Source: DAOUBP01 sp964474695 (GTDB lineage Bacteria; Chloroflexota; Anaerolineae; CG2-30-64-16). From it: DNA of 64,000 nucleotides. The translations under genes and the position numbers were made by a program. The notes beneath the pieces are model-generated. The model saw only the letters and a list, made by a program, of their open reading frames with translations. It was not told the DNA's origin and searched no databases. Location: assembly GCA_964474695.1 (NCBI GenBank), contig CAYYTK010000026.1, forward strand, positions 6,900-70,899, read 5' to 3'. This document shows, in pieces, positions 39,774 to 55,721 of the stretch (its first letter is position 1; every line of letters starts with the position of its first letter).

Positions 39774-40613
39774 CTATTCGACCAACGCCGGCAACTGGTC
39801 CAGGCTCTCGATCACAAAATCGGGCGGGTCGGTCATGCGCGCCACATCCTCGCGGCGGCTCGCGCCGGTCAGCGTCACGGCGGTGACCATGCCAGCCTGC
39901 TGGCCCATACGGATGTCCGTCTCGAGCCGGTCCCCGATCATCATGCAGCGGCCGGGGGTAAGGCGAAGCAGGTCCATGGCCTCCTGTAGGATCAGGGGCG
40001 ACGGCTTGCCGGCCAGCAGCTCGAGCTTCCGGCCGGTGATGTACTCCAGCCCGGCGATCGTCAGGCCCGCGTCGGGGATGCCGCCGCCGGGCAGGGGGCA
40101 CATCTTGTCGCCGTTGGTGGCGAAGAAACGCGCGCCGTTCAGCAGCGCCTGATAGGCCGTGTTGAGCTTGCGGTAGTCCAGCGTGCGATCGAAGGCGAGC
40201 ACCACCGCGTCGATGCCGGCAGGGGTCATCACCTGTTTGGGGTCCTGCTCCGCCAGCTCCTCGACCACGGTGAGCCCGTGCCCGCGCAACTCGGCCTTCA
40301 GGTTGGCCTCACCGACCACGTAGAGCCGCAGGTGCGGCTCCCTCCGCGCCAGGTAGCGCCCCAGCACATAGGCCGCGGTGATCACCTGTTCCGGGCCGGT
40401 CGGGATGCCCAGCCGCGTCAACTTCGCCGCGTAGGCCTCGCGCGGCTCCAACGGCTTATTGCTGACGAAGAGCGTTTGCTTGCCCAGGCTGCGCAGGCGG
40501 CCGATGCCCTCCACCGCGCCGGGCAATGCGTCGTCACCGAGGTAGACGGTTCCGTCGAGGTCGAATACGAAGCCGTCGATGCGGCGGGGTCCCTGTGATC
40601 GCGGGTTGCTCAT
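39774..40613 (-). CDS. HAD-type phosphatase (NagD/PGP family)
   Basis: A 279-residue HAD hydrolase of class IIA. Motif I is FDLDGTVYLG with the nucleophilic Asp, motif II is FVSNK, and motif III/IV is GKPSPLILQ followed by MIGDRLETDIRMG. The C2 cap insertion of NagD-like proteins lies between them. Likely substrates are nucleoside or sugar monophosphates, phosphoglycolate or p-nitrophenyl-like phosphates; phosphoglycolate would fit the glycolate-type dehydrogenase at 31-34 kb but this is not shown. ATG 40613 (MSNPRSQG) starts just before the domain. Confidence 0.9.
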   Translation of the reverse strand: MSNPRSQGPRRIDGFVFDLDGTVYLGDDALPGAVEGIGRLRSLGKQTLFVSNKPLEPREAYAAKLTRLGIPTGPEQVITAAYVLGRYLARREPHLRLYVVGEANLKAELRGHGLTVVEELAEQDPKQVMTPAGIDAVVLAFDRTLDYRKLNTAYQALLNGARFFATNGDKMCPLPGGGIPDAGLTIAGLEYITGRKLELLAGKPSPLILQEAMDLLRLTPGRCMMIGDRLETDIRMGQQAGMVTAVTLTGASRREDVARMTDPPDFVIESLDQLPALVE

Positions 40614-40700
40614 GACTCTGTCCAGGCGGTTGCTGATCCGTCCGCATATCATACACCAGATCGCCCGTGCTGCCCAGGCAGCACCCCGTGAACCAGGAAT

Positions 40701-40740
40701 TCCAAATCTAGTCGTTGACAGCGTACTGGACCCGAGGCTT
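40701..40740. repeat. Dispersed intergenic repeat, copy B
   Basis: Contains TAGTCGTTGACAGCGTACTG, matching copy A at 20021-20060 at 19 of 20 core positions and further at GAGGCT. It abuts the end of the cyclase gene. Confidence 0.55.
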
Positions 40741-43700
40741 TAACCGGGTTGGCCCGGGGCCGCCACGTGGTCCTGGGCTTGCCCTGCCAACAACGCCTCC
40801 GCGGTCCGGATGTTCCGGCGCTCTCCCTCTTCCCGGAGGTTGCGAGCCGCCGCGGTGAAATAGCGGTGTTCGCGGAAGAATTTGAGTTGGCGCCGGCCCC
40901 ACTCGATCTCGTCTGTCGGCGCGCCGAAGGCTGCCAACTCGGCGCGCAAGGCCTGGCTGCGGGCCAGGGAATCTTCGCGGCCCAACACGTCCAGATCGGC
41001 ATCGGCCAGGATTTCTTCGAGCGGGCTGCGGGGGGATTGCGGCAGGCGGGTGGCCAGGATCATCCCCTGCACCGCCGCCACCTGCTCTGACGTGAAGCCG
41101 AAGCCGGGCAGAACCTGGGCGACAACCTCCGCGCCGGCACGCTCGTGCTCTTGACGGTCAATGACGTACCCGATGTCGTGGTAAGCTGCCGCCACTTCCA
41201 ATAGCTGCATGTCACTAGCGCTGATGCCGCTCATGCCGGCCAATCGGCGCACTGCCGGCAGCACATCTTCTACGGTATGCCACAGGTTGTGATAGGTCAG
41301 CTCAGACCCTAATTCCCGTTCCAGGTGGCTCAGGGCGTAGCCTATCGCGCCTGCGCTGTCCGGGCCGGCATTCTCGGCGCTGCCGCGGCCGACAGCGCGG
41401 CTTTCGGCCGGGGCGTAGTAGGCCGCACTGAGGACGGCCGACTGGGCCTCGAGCTCCAGGCTTGCGCGGAAGAGCTGCTCAGCTTCATCGAGCGCGCCGT
41501 GCGCCTGGGCCTGCCTGCCGGCCCACTCCAGGTACTCGACGGCCTTGGCCGGCTCGCCGGCGTGACGCCAGTGATGCGCCAGGATGACATACCAGGGCGA
41601 AAGCTCGGCGCGGTTCGCCCCTTCATACCACTCGGCAGCGCGGCGGTGGAGATGCCGCCGCTGCACGAAGAGCATTGAGGAGTAGGCGGCATGATGCACA
41701 GCTCCGTCGGCAAAGGCATACACGCTGTCTGTTGCGGCTGTTGTGCCGCACGTCAGCAGGCCTTGCCCCACCAGGCCGGCCAGGAGTTCATCCAGACGTG
41801 ACTTCTCGGAGTCCACCGGGAAGATCTCGCGAAGGGCGGGGGCTGTGAAGGTCGATCCCAGGACGCTGGCTACTTTCAGCGTCAACTGCTCGGAAGGTGA
41901 GAGATGGTCCAGCCGGGACCTCGCCTTCCACATCCCGCCTCCCGGATGTGCGTTTCCGTCAGGAGAAGGGCTCAAAAGGTGAGGCGCCGGGCGATAGATG
42001 GCCACCGGCTCAGCGAAGCCTTTGACCCGAATCGGCGGCAGGGGTGTGAAGGTTACCTGCCCCCGGGCCGCGCGGTAGATCTCGTCGTCGCAGAGGATAT
42101 CGCCCACCGGCGCGGCGATCATGAGGCGCGCGGCCAGGTTGACCCGGTCGCCCTGGATGCCATAGGTGCGGCGGCCCTTGCCGCCGTACGTGCCCACCAA
42201 CGCCTGGCCCGCGGCGACGCCGATCCGGAGCGCTCCAATGAACGCCAACTCCGCCGGCGGGGAGAGCAGCTCCAACGCGGCATGGACTGCGCGCATCTCG
42301 TCGTCGGTGTGTGCGATGGGCGCGCCGAACGCGAGGCAGATGTAACTGCCCTTGTCGCCCATCGTCAGATGATCGAAGACCGCCTCGTAGCGCTGCGCCA
42401 CCTGCTGCACCCACCGAACGTAGGCATCCAGCTTCGTCCCGGCGGTCTGGTCGGCATCGTAGTCGATGCCTTTGAAGTTGATGAATAGCGCCGACACCGG
42501 GCGTAGCTCGGAGAGGAATTGCTTATGCCCGCTGTGGGCGCGCTCGTACACGAAGGGGAGCACCCACGGCCGGCACTGGGCGTCGGTAAGGCTTTCGGCC
42601 GGCAGGTCGGACCAGGGCGCCAGCGGTGCGCCTTCGATCGGCCCGCCAACGACCGCCAGGGGCCGGCCGCGGTCGTCGGTGCGCCGGTCGCGCACGATGA
42701 AACGGCCGGCGAGTTGTTCCACCAGCTCGCCCTGAACCACCACCTCGCCCCGGTGAGCGGCGTGTTCGGCCGCGGCGAGCCGGTCAAGGGTCTGTCCGGC
42801 AATCGCCTCGATGACCTGGATGCTCGGATCGCCGACCAGAAAGCGGCGCACCGGGCCGGCGACGATGGCGACCTTGACCGCCAGTTCGAAGGTTGTGGCC
42901 CCGGGTGTGGTAACGATGTTGCATAGGGCCATGGCATCCTGCATCGCCAGGCCGCAGGCGATCGCGGCCAGGGCTGACGCGTAGGGGCGTTGGTCAGTCG
43001 GAGCACCATCGTCAAACCAGCATGTGATCGCGTCGCCGGCGAAGCCGATGATGCTGCCGCCGCACCGGTGCACTTCGTCGATCAGCACGGTGTAGACCTG
43101 GTTGATGGTGCGGGTCAACTCTTCGGCGCCGCGTTCGAGCCCTAGCTCCTGTACGAACGCGCCGGTCAAGGGGGTGAAGCCGGAAATGTCAGCGAAGAGT
43201 GCGGCGCCGTTCGCGCGGTCAGGGAGGGTGCTCCCGTGCGCCAGGGCGCGCTGCCGGTCTGCGGGCATATAGATGGCGAGCGACTCTCCCTGCGCACGCT
43301 TCATCTCTTCCATGTCGAGGCGCAACTGCTTCAACTGCTGCCGCAGGCGCTGCTCACGCAGGTAAACCTCGGCCGCCATGCGCTGAAAAACGCGAGCGAG
43401 CCGGCCGAGGGCATCTTCGCGGGCGCCGACTGCGTCCAGCGTGGCAGGGTCGAAGCGGCCAGCCTCCACCGCCAGGGCGGCCTCTGCGACGCGGCTAGCC
43501 TGCTCCAGGTACTCGAGCTCCAGGTCGCGCAGCCGCTTTTCGGCCAGCGAGGCGCGCAGCCGCGCCTGGAGCAGCGCAGGCTTGAATGGCTTTGGCAGGA
43601 AGTCAGCCGCGCCGGACTCGATGCAGCGGACGACGCTCTCCAACTCGTCGAGCGCTGAGATCATGATGACCGGGATATGGCGGAGATGCTGTTGGCTCTT

Positions 43701-43958
43701 GACCCATTCCAGCACCTGGTAACCGTCCATCTCGGGCATTAGGATGTCCAGGAGAATCACATCGAACGGCGAAGCGCCGCCACGGGCCGCGTTTGCGTCC
43801 CTGCCATCCACGCTGTTCAGCAAGACAACGGCCTGGCGCCCGTCCTCGGCAACTGTGACGCTGTAACCCTGATCGGTCAGCAGGCGTGCCAGTTGCTTGC
43901 GGTTGATAATATTGTCATCAACGACTAGGACGCGTCCTGCTCCCTGCAAGTCGGGCAT
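40740..43958 (-). CDS. Response regulator with paired cyclase domains and HD hydrolase
   Basis: A 1072-residue signalling enzyme. REC domain about 8-135 with VLVVDDN, phospho-acceptor ILLDILMPEMDG and KPFKP; a coiled linker; a first class III cyclase domain (about 245-430) with both metal aspartates (ALFADISGFTPL, GFAGDAITCW); and a second (about 485-665) that lacks the first Asp (ALFINFKG) but keeps the catalytic Asn/Arg in GDRVNLAARL. Residues about 680-870 are a winged-helix and TPR-like segment. The C-terminus (about 880-1010) is an HD-domain hydrolase (YHNLWHTVEDVL, YHDIGYVID). The P-loop ATPase that usually follows the cyclases in this class is missing. Last gene of the kinase operon, one base after the HPt gene. 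Confidence 0.85.
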   Translation of the reverse strand: MPDLQGAGRVLVVDDNIINRKQLARLLTDQGYSVTVAEDGRQAVVLLNSVDGRDANAARGGASPFDVILLDILMPEMDGYQVLEWVKSQQHLRHIPVIMISALDELESVVRCIESGAADFLPKPFKPALLQARLRASLAEKRLRDLELEYLEQASRVAEAALAVEAGRFDPATLDAVGAREDALGRLARVFQRMAAEVYLREQRLRQQLKQLRLDMEEMKRAQGESLAIYMPADRQRALAHGSTLPDRANGAALFADISGFTPLTGAFVQELGLERGAEELTRTINQVYTVLIDEVHRCGGSIIGFAGDAITCWFDDGAPTDQRPYASALAAIACGLAMQDAMALCNIVTTPGATTFELAVKVAIVAGPVRRFLVGDPSIQVIEAIAGQTLDRLAAAEHAAHRGEVVVQGELVEQLAGRFIVRDRRTDDRGRPLAVVGGPIEGAPLAPWSDLPAESLTDAQCRPWVLPFVYERAHSGHKQFLSELRPVSALFINFKGIDYDADQTAGTKLDAYVRWVQQVAQRYEAVFDHLTMGDKGSYICLAFGAPIAHTDDEMRAVHAALELLSPPAELAFIGALRIGVAAGQALVGTYGGKGRRTYGIQGDRVNLAARLMIAAPVGDILCDDEIYRAARGQVTFTPLPPIRVKGFAEPVAIYRPAPHLLSPSPDGNAHPGGGMWKARSRLDHLSPSEQLTLKVASVLGSTFTAPALREIFPVDSEKSRLDELLAGLVGQGLLTCGTTAATDSVYAFADGAVHHAAYSSMLFVQRRHLHRRAAEWYEGANRAELSPWYVILAHHWRHAGEPAKAVEYLEWAGRQAQAHGALDEAEQLFRASLELEAQSAVLSAAYYAPAESRAVGRGSAENAGPDSAGAIGYALSHLERELGSELTYHNLWHTVEDVLPAVRRLAGMSGISASDMQLLEVAAAYHDIGYVIDRQEHERAGAEVVAQVLPGFGFTSEQVAAVQGMILATRLPQSPRSPLEEILADADLDVLGREDSLARSQALRAELAAFGAPTDEIEWGRRQLKFFREHRYFTAAARNLREEGERRNIRTAEALLAGQAQDHVAAPGQPG

Positions 43959-43959
43959 G

Positions 43960-44319
43960 TCAGCTCCTGGGGCGGATGGCCTTCAATGCGGCTTGCGCCG
44001 TTTCGTAGCCTGTGACGATGCGGGCAAGCTGTTCAGCTCCCCCCTCGAGCGATCCTGTTCTGGCTAGCATTTCGAGCTCTCTGCACTGGGCGGACAGAGT
44101 TAGGGCGCCGAAGTTGGCGCAGCTGGACTTCATGCTATGCGCCGCACGGCGCACAGCCTCGGCATCGCCTGCGTCCAGGCCTGCTTGCGCGGCCTCCAAC
44201 TGCCGCGGCGAATCCTCGAAGAAGGCGTCGAGCATTTCGCCCAGGAACTCCAGGTCCCCGCCGAAGCTCTCCAGCAGGCTGTCCAGGACGGTGCGATCGA
44301 TGATGTGGTCTTCTTGCAT
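43960..44319 (-). CDS. HPt phosphotransfer protein
   Basis: A 119-residue four-helix histidine phosphotransfer domain. The phosphorylated histidine is in RRAAHSMKSSCANFGA, the standard HPt signature. It would shuttle phosphate from the receiver domains of the hybrid kinase to the receiver of the cyclase protein. It lies 22 bases after the kinase gene and one base before the cyclase gene, so the three form a complete phosphorelay in one transcript. Confidence 0.93.
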   Translation of the reverse strand: MQEDHIIDRTVLDSLLESFGGDLEFLGEMLDAFFEDSPRQLEAAQAGLDAGDAEAVRRAAHSMKSSCANFGALTLSAQCRELEMLARTGSLEGGAEQLARIVTGYETAQAALKAIRPRS

Positions 44320-44341
44320 GATGTGCCTTTCTTAAGTTTTC

Positions 44342-51210
<6,869 letters not shown>

Positions 51211-51214
<4 letters not shown>

Positions 51215-51288
51215 AGCGTAACCTCACAGTGGTCCAGTGCAGTCATCAGATCTTCCACACGGATCGGGTTGGGGAGGTTGTCATCCAT
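51211..51288 (-). pseudogene. Tail of a lost receiver-domain gene
   Basis: Between the phosphatase and kinase genes, a 25-codon frame reads MDDNLPNPIRVEDLMTALDH then CEVTL and stops overlapping the kinase ATG. This is the last helix of a response-regulator receiver (GMDDYLxKPI pattern). It marks the 3' end of a deleted hybrid kinase or regulator gene. Confidence 0.65.
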
Positions 51289-51289
51289 A

Positions 51290-52564
51290 TCAGGCCTTTT
51301 CTGAAATGGCCCGTATAGTCACCAGTGCCACGTCGTCGTCCTGGCTGCTGGTTCCCTGGTAGGCGGTGAGCCCGCGCCAGATCTCATCACAGAACGCCTG
51401 GGCTGTGTGGCCGTTCAGGCTGGTTTGCGCTAACGTTTGCAGACGTTCCAGCCCAAACAACTCTCCCTCCGGCCCGGTGATGTCGGTGGCGCCATCGGTG
51501 TAGAGGAGGATCGTGCTGCCGGGCGGCAGGGGAATCGTCTGTTCATCCAGCATGACGCCCTCAAAGATGCCCAGCGGCGCGCCCGGCCCATGCGGCGCCA
51601 ACGTGACCTGGCCATCGGAGTTAAGCAGCAGCGGCAGTTCGTGCCCGGCGCGCGCGTAACGGAATTCGCCGGCGCTGCGGCGGCCTGCGGGCCGATCCAC
51701 GATGCCGTAGAGGGCAGTGACGAACATCCCGGCCTGGTTCATGTCGAGCAGCAAGTTGTTGACGCGCTGCAGGACCCGCCGCGGTGAGATCGCGGGGCTG
51801 GCTACGGCGCGCAGCAGGCTGCGCGTGAGCGCCATGAAGATCGCGGCGGGCACGCCCTTATCCGAGACATCGCCGATGACCACCCCGACGGCGTTTGGGC
51901 TGAGTGGGATGAAATCGAAAAGGTCGCCGCCCACGGCCCGCGCCGGCTCCATGCGAGCGCCGAAGTCGCACCCCTCCAGCCGCGGGAAACTGCGCGGCAG
52001 GATGCTCTGCTGAATCCAGTGCGCGGTGCGCAGCTCCTGTTCCAGCTTCTCCTTCTCGATGATCTGCGCTTGCGCCGTTTTCAGCTCCGCATAGGCCTCG
52101 GCCAGCTCACGGTTTTTGGCGCGCAGATCGGCGATGGTGGTATTGTCCGATTCGCGTAAGCGCAGGCTGAGCACACGCATGATCTCATAGGCCAGCGCCG
52201 GACGCTGCTGGACTGCGGCGTCGAAATCCGCCCGGCGCATTTCAAGCAGGCGCAGAGAGGTGCGTGCGCGTACGCTTGCTGTGCGCAGCCCATCGGGGTC
52301 GAGGAGGCTCATCTCACCGAAGAAGTCGCCGGGCCTGCGCACGCCCAACAGGCGCTCGTCGGGGGTCTCCAGCGCTTTGATGATCTCAACCTCGCCATCG
52401 ACCAGAATGGCGAGACTGGCTCCCGGCTCACCTTCTCGAAAAAGCAGCGTGCCGGCCGGATACTCGCGCTCCTGGAGGATCTCTGCAAGGAATTGGGTCT
52501 CTGTCCCTCGCAGCGAGGCAAAGAGAGGGACTTCTCTGATGAACGCCATCTTATGCGATTCCAT
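51290..52564 (-). CDS. SpoIIE-type PP2C phosphatase with cyclic-nucleotide-binding domain
   Basis: A 424-residue protein. Residues about 5-125 are a cNMP-binding domain (AGTLLFREGEPGASLAILVD, PGDFFGEMSLLDPDGLRTAS, where the FGEMSLL and R-T-A-S elements form the phosphate-binding cassette). A coiled coil follows (about 140-185), then a SpoIIE/PPM phosphatase (about 190-420) with the metal aspartates in AVGGDLFDF, IGDVSDKGVPAAIFM, LLYTDGATDIT and QDDDVALVTIR. It should dephosphorylate a serine/threonine-phosphorylated partner, such as an anti-sigma antagonist, under control of cyclic nucleotide. The cyclase encoded in the same operon could make that nucleotide. A GGGAGG site precedes ATG 52564. 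Confidence 0.92.
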   Translation of the reverse strand: MESHKMAFIREVPLFASLRGTETQFLAEILQEREYPAGTLLFREGEPGASLAILVDGEVEIIKALETPDERLLGVRRPGDFFGEMSLLDPDGLRTASVRARTSLRLLEMRRADFDAAVQQRPALAYEIMRVLSLRLRESDNTTIADLRAKNRELAEAYAELKTAQAQIIEKEKLEQELRTAHWIQQSILPRSFPRLEGCDFGARMEPARAVGGDLFDFIPLSPNAVGVVIGDVSDKGVPAAIFMALTRSLLRAVASPAISPRRVLQRVNNLLLDMNQAGMFVTALYGIVDRPAGRRSAGEFRYARAGHELPLLLNSDGQVTLAPHGPGAPLGIFEGVMLDEQTIPLPPGSTILLYTDGATDITGPEGELFGLERLQTLAQTSLNGHTAQAFCDEIWRGLTAYQGTSSQDDDVALVTIRAISEKA

Positions 52565-52705
52565 CAGTTTGCCTCCCGTCGAAAGAGCTCAGGCCGCAGA
52601 TGGAAACTCGATTGAGGAAGTCATTTGGTCGGCTTCTATGATACCACCGAGCAGATGATTTGACAATGAGCATGGGCTGGGATCCTGATCCGCTACGGGA
52701 GTGAC

Positions 52706-52735
52706 TTGCCTGTGAGTTGCTTATGGTTGTACAAT
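52706..52735 (+). promoter_or_regulatory. Promoter of the ilvE operon
   Basis: TTGCCT (52706-52711) and TACAAT (52730-52735) with an 18-base spacer, 65 bases before the ATG at 52801. No attenuator or T-box-like fold recognised in the leader. Confidence 0.45.
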
Positions 52736-52800
52736 GCGTCGTCCGGCCGGCGTCTCAGGGCGCACAGACCGGGATGCACATCCTGCGAAAGGCAGTTGCC

Positions 52801-53877
52801 ATGAAGATTACCGTTGAACCTCTGGAACAGCATGATATGAAGCCCTTCCCCACGGCTCTGGGTTTTGGGCGTCACTTCTCCAACCGCATGTTCAGCCAAC
52901 GTTACACGCCGGAGCAAGGGTGGCACGATGCGCGCATCGTGCCTTATCGGCCGCTGAACCTGGATCCTGCTACGTCCGTCCTTCACTACGCTCAGGAGAT
53001 CTTCGAGGGCCTTAAGGCTTATCGGCGGCCCGACGGGAATATCAACTTGTTTCGCCCGTGGGAGAACGCGGCGCGATTCAACCGCTCGGCGCAGCGCATG
53101 GCGATGGCGCAGGTGGACCCTGAGGAGCATGTCGAGGCGCTGGTCGAATTGGTGGGGCTGGAACACGCATGGGTCCCCGCGCAAGACGGCGCCTCCCTGT
53201 ACATCCGTCCGACGCTGATCGCGACCGACGTCGACCTGGGCGTCCACGCCAGCCATAGCTTCTTGCACTACATCATCGTAGGCCCGGTGGGCCCGTATTT
53301 TGCCAGCGGCTTCAATCCGGTGGCGGTCTATATCTCGTGGAATCAGGTGCGTGCGGTGCGCGGCGGCACCGGCGAGGCCAAGACCGGCGGCAATTACGCC
53401 GCCAGCCTCTACATGGCGGAGAAAGTAAGCGGCCTGGGCTATCAGCAAGTGCTCTGGCTGGATGCGGTGGAACGGCGCTATGTCGAGGAAGTGGGCGCTA
53501 TGAACATCGCCTTCGTCTACGACGGGAAGCACATCGTCACCCCCGCGCTGTCAGGCAGCATTCTGCCCGGGATCACCCGCGACTCGCTGCTGAAGATGGC
53601 GCCTGACTTCGGCTACACGGTCAGCGAGGAGCGCATCGACGTGAACCGGGCCTTGGCGGATATCCGCGGTGGACGGATCACCGAGGCGTTCGGCATCGGC
53701 ACGGCCGCCGTCATCGCGCCGGTGGGCAAGCTCGGCGACGAGGATGAGGCGGTCACCCTGAACAACAATGAGCCGGGGCCGGTGGAGCGGCAGCTTTACC
53801 AGGCGTTGACCGACATCCAGTATGGCCGCGTTCCTGATCCTTACGGCTGGACCGTCACGATCAACGTGAAGGGATAA
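52801..53877 (+). CDS. ilvE: Branched-chain amino acid aminotransferase
   Basis: A 358-residue PLP enzyme of fold type IV, of the longer (BCAT2-like) subgroup that interconverts leucine, isoleucine and valine with their 2-oxoacids. Signatures are LHYAQEIFEGLKAYR, LYIRPTLIAT, the PLP lysine in GEAKTGGNYAASLYMAEK, QVLWLDAVERRYVEEVGAMN and SGSILPGITRDSLL. ATG 52801 begins the family's usual N-terminus; the frame is open further upstream but includes the promoter. First gene of the rightward operon, 12 bases before the ABC-F gene. Confidence 0.95.
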   Translation: MKITVEPLEQHDMKPFPTALGFGRHFSNRMFSQRYTPEQGWHDARIVPYRPLNLDPATSVLHYAQEIFEGLKAYRRPDGNINLFRPWENAARFNRSAQRMAMAQVDPEEHVEALVELVGLEHAWVPAQDGASLYIRPTLIATDVDLGVHASHSFLHYIIVGPVGPYFASGFNPVAVYISWNQVRAVRGGTGEAKTGGNYAASLYMAEKVSGLGYQQVLWLDAVERRYVEEVGAMNIAFVYDGKHIVTPALSGSILPGITRDSLLKMAPDFGYTVSEERIDVNRALADIRGGRITEAFGIGTAAVIAPVGKLGDEDEAVTLNNNEPGPVERQLYQALTDIQYGRVPDPYGWTVTINVKG

Positions 53878-53889
53878 GCTGAGATCTTC

Positions 53890-55719
53890 ATGTCTCTATT
53901 GAGCATGCGGGATGTAAGCATCGGGTTCGGCGGCGCGCTCGTCCTGGAAAGGATCAGCCTGCAGATCGAGCGCGGGGAGCGCTTAGGACTGCTTGGGCGC
54001 AACGGCGTGGGTAAGTCCACGCTCCTTAAGATCATCGCAGGCGAGCTGGCGCCTGATGAAGGGGAGATCGTCGCCGGCAAGGGCTGGCAGCAAGGGCTGC
54101 GCGTGGCCTACCTGACCCAGGATGTGCCGCAAGGGCTGGCGGGCGCCGTGGCTGAGGTGGTGGCCGCCGGCCTGGAACCCGGCAGCGCCGCCGCGACCGG
54201 GGATGCTGCAGAGGAGGCCTGGCGCCGCCGTCTGCGCTTGGACACCATCCTGGCGCGCATGCAGCTCGACCCGGGCGCCGAGTTCGGACAGCTCTCCGCC
54301 GGGCTCAAGCGTCGCGTGCTCCTGGCCCGCGGCCTGGTGCGTGACCCTGACATCGTGCTCCTCGATGAGCCTACCAACCACCTGGACACCGATGCCATCG
54401 CCTGGCTGGAAGCGTACCTGCTGCGCTATGCCGGCACGTTGATCTTTGTGACCCACGATCGCGCCTTCCTGCGCAAGCTGGCCACCCGTATCATCGAGAT
54501 CGACCGCGGCCGGTTGATCGATTGGTCGTGTGACTACGACACTTTCGCGGCGCGCAAAGGCGGCGTTCTTGCGGCTGAAGCCACCCAACAGGCCGAGTTC
54601 GACAAGAAGCTGGCGCAGGAAGAGGCGTGGATCCGGCAGGGCATCGAGGCGCGGCGGACGCGTAACGAGGGTCGGGTGCGGGCGTTGGAGCGGCTGCGCC
54701 AGCAGCGCCGCGCCCGCCGCGAGCAGCCCGGCGTGCTGCGCATGCAGATGCAGGAGGCCGAGCGATCGGGCAAGCTGGTGCTGCGGGCGGCCGATGTCAG
54801 CTTCAGCCACGGCGGCGCAGGGGTGGTGCGCGGCCTGAACACCACCATCCTGCGCGGGGACAAGGTCGGCATTGTCGGCCCCAACGGTTCGGGCAAGACC
54901 ACGCTGTTGCGGCTGCTGATCGGTGACTTGTTGCCGCAGACGGGCACGGTGCAGCACGGCGCCAACCTGACCATCGCCTACTTCGACCAGTTGCGCGCCC
55001 AGTTGGACGAGGATCGCACCGTGTTGGACAATGTAGCCGATGGCCGCGAGTTCATCACGGTCAATGGCCGTCCTCGCCACGTTGTCGGTTACTTGCAGGA
55101 GTTCCTGTTCACTGCGGAACGTGCCCGGGTCTATGTCAGCGCCTTGTCGGGCGGCGAGCGCAATCGGCTGCTGCTGGCGCGCCTTTTTGCGTGGCCGGCC
55201 AACGTGCTGGTGCTGGATGAGCCGACCAACGATCTGGACCTGGAGACGTTGGAGCTGCTGGAGGAGCTGCTGCTGGAATACGAAGGCACGCTGCTGTTGG
55301 TGAGCCACGATCGCGAGTTGCTCAACAACGTGGTGACCAGCACGCTGGCGCTTGAGGCGGATGGCCGCGTCAGTGAGTACGCGGGCGGCTACGACGATTA
55401 TGTGCGCCAGCGCGCTGCACCCCAGGCAGATGCGCCTGCCCCCAGGCCCGAAAGGGCGCCGAAACCTGTCAGGCCTGCTGAGGCTCCCGAACGGCCGCGA
55501 CGACTCACCTTCAAGGAGCGTCAGGAGTTGGATGCGCTGCCCGGTCAGATCGAAGCGCTGGAGGCCGAGCAGGGCCGGCTCTATCGCGAGATGGCTGCCC
55601 CCGAGCTCTACCAGCAGCGCGGCGACGAGGTGACGCAGGCAACTGCCCGCCTGAAGGCCATCGAGACTGAGTTGGCCGATGCCTATGCGCGCTGGGAGGC
55701 CCTGGAGGCGATGTCGTAA
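53890..55719 (+). CDS. uup: ABC-F ATPase, Uup-like
   Basis: A 609-residue soluble protein with two ABC cassettes and no membrane helices. Walker A loops are LGRNGVGKSTLL and VGPNGSGKTTLL; signature motifs LSAGLKRRVLLARG and LSGGERNRLLLARL; Walker B with H-loops VLLDEPTNHLDTD and VLDEPTNDLDLE. A linker of the ABC-F type joins them (about 225-290), and a C-terminal coiled coil (about 535-605, KERQELDALPGQIEALEAEQ) is the Uup extension. Such proteins act at the ribosome or in DNA-structure tolerance. The linker/arm length fits Uup more than antibiotic-resistance ABC-F. Within an operon with no obvious functional partner. Confidence 0.88.
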   Translation: MSLLSMRDVSIGFGGALVLERISLQIERGERLGLLGRNGVGKSTLLKIIAGELAPDEGEIVAGKGWQQGLRVAYLTQDVPQGLAGAVAEVVAAGLEPGSAAATGDAAEEAWRRRLRLDTILARMQLDPGAEFGQLSAGLKRRVLLARGLVRDPDIVLLDEPTNHLDTDAIAWLEAYLLRYAGTLIFVTHDRAFLRKLATRIIEIDRGRLIDWSCDYDTFAARKGGVLAAEATQQAEFDKKLAQEEAWIRQGIEARRTRNEGRVRALERLRQQRRARREQPGVLRMQMQEAERSGKLVLRAADVSFSHGGAGVVRGLNTTILRGDKVGIVGPNGSGKTTLLRLLIGDLLPQTGTVQHGANLTIAYFDQLRAQLDEDRTVLDNVADGREFITVNGRPRHVVGYLQEFLFTAERARVYVSALSGGERNRLLLARLFAWPANVLVLDEPTNDLDLETLELLEELLLEYEGTLLLVSHDRELLNNVVTSTLALEADGRVSEYAGGYDDYVRQRAAPQADAPAPRPERAPKPVRPAEAPERPRRLTFKERQELDALPGQIEALEAEQGRLYREMAAPELYQQRGDEVTQATARLKAIETELADAYARWEALEAMS

Positions 55720-55721
55720 CG

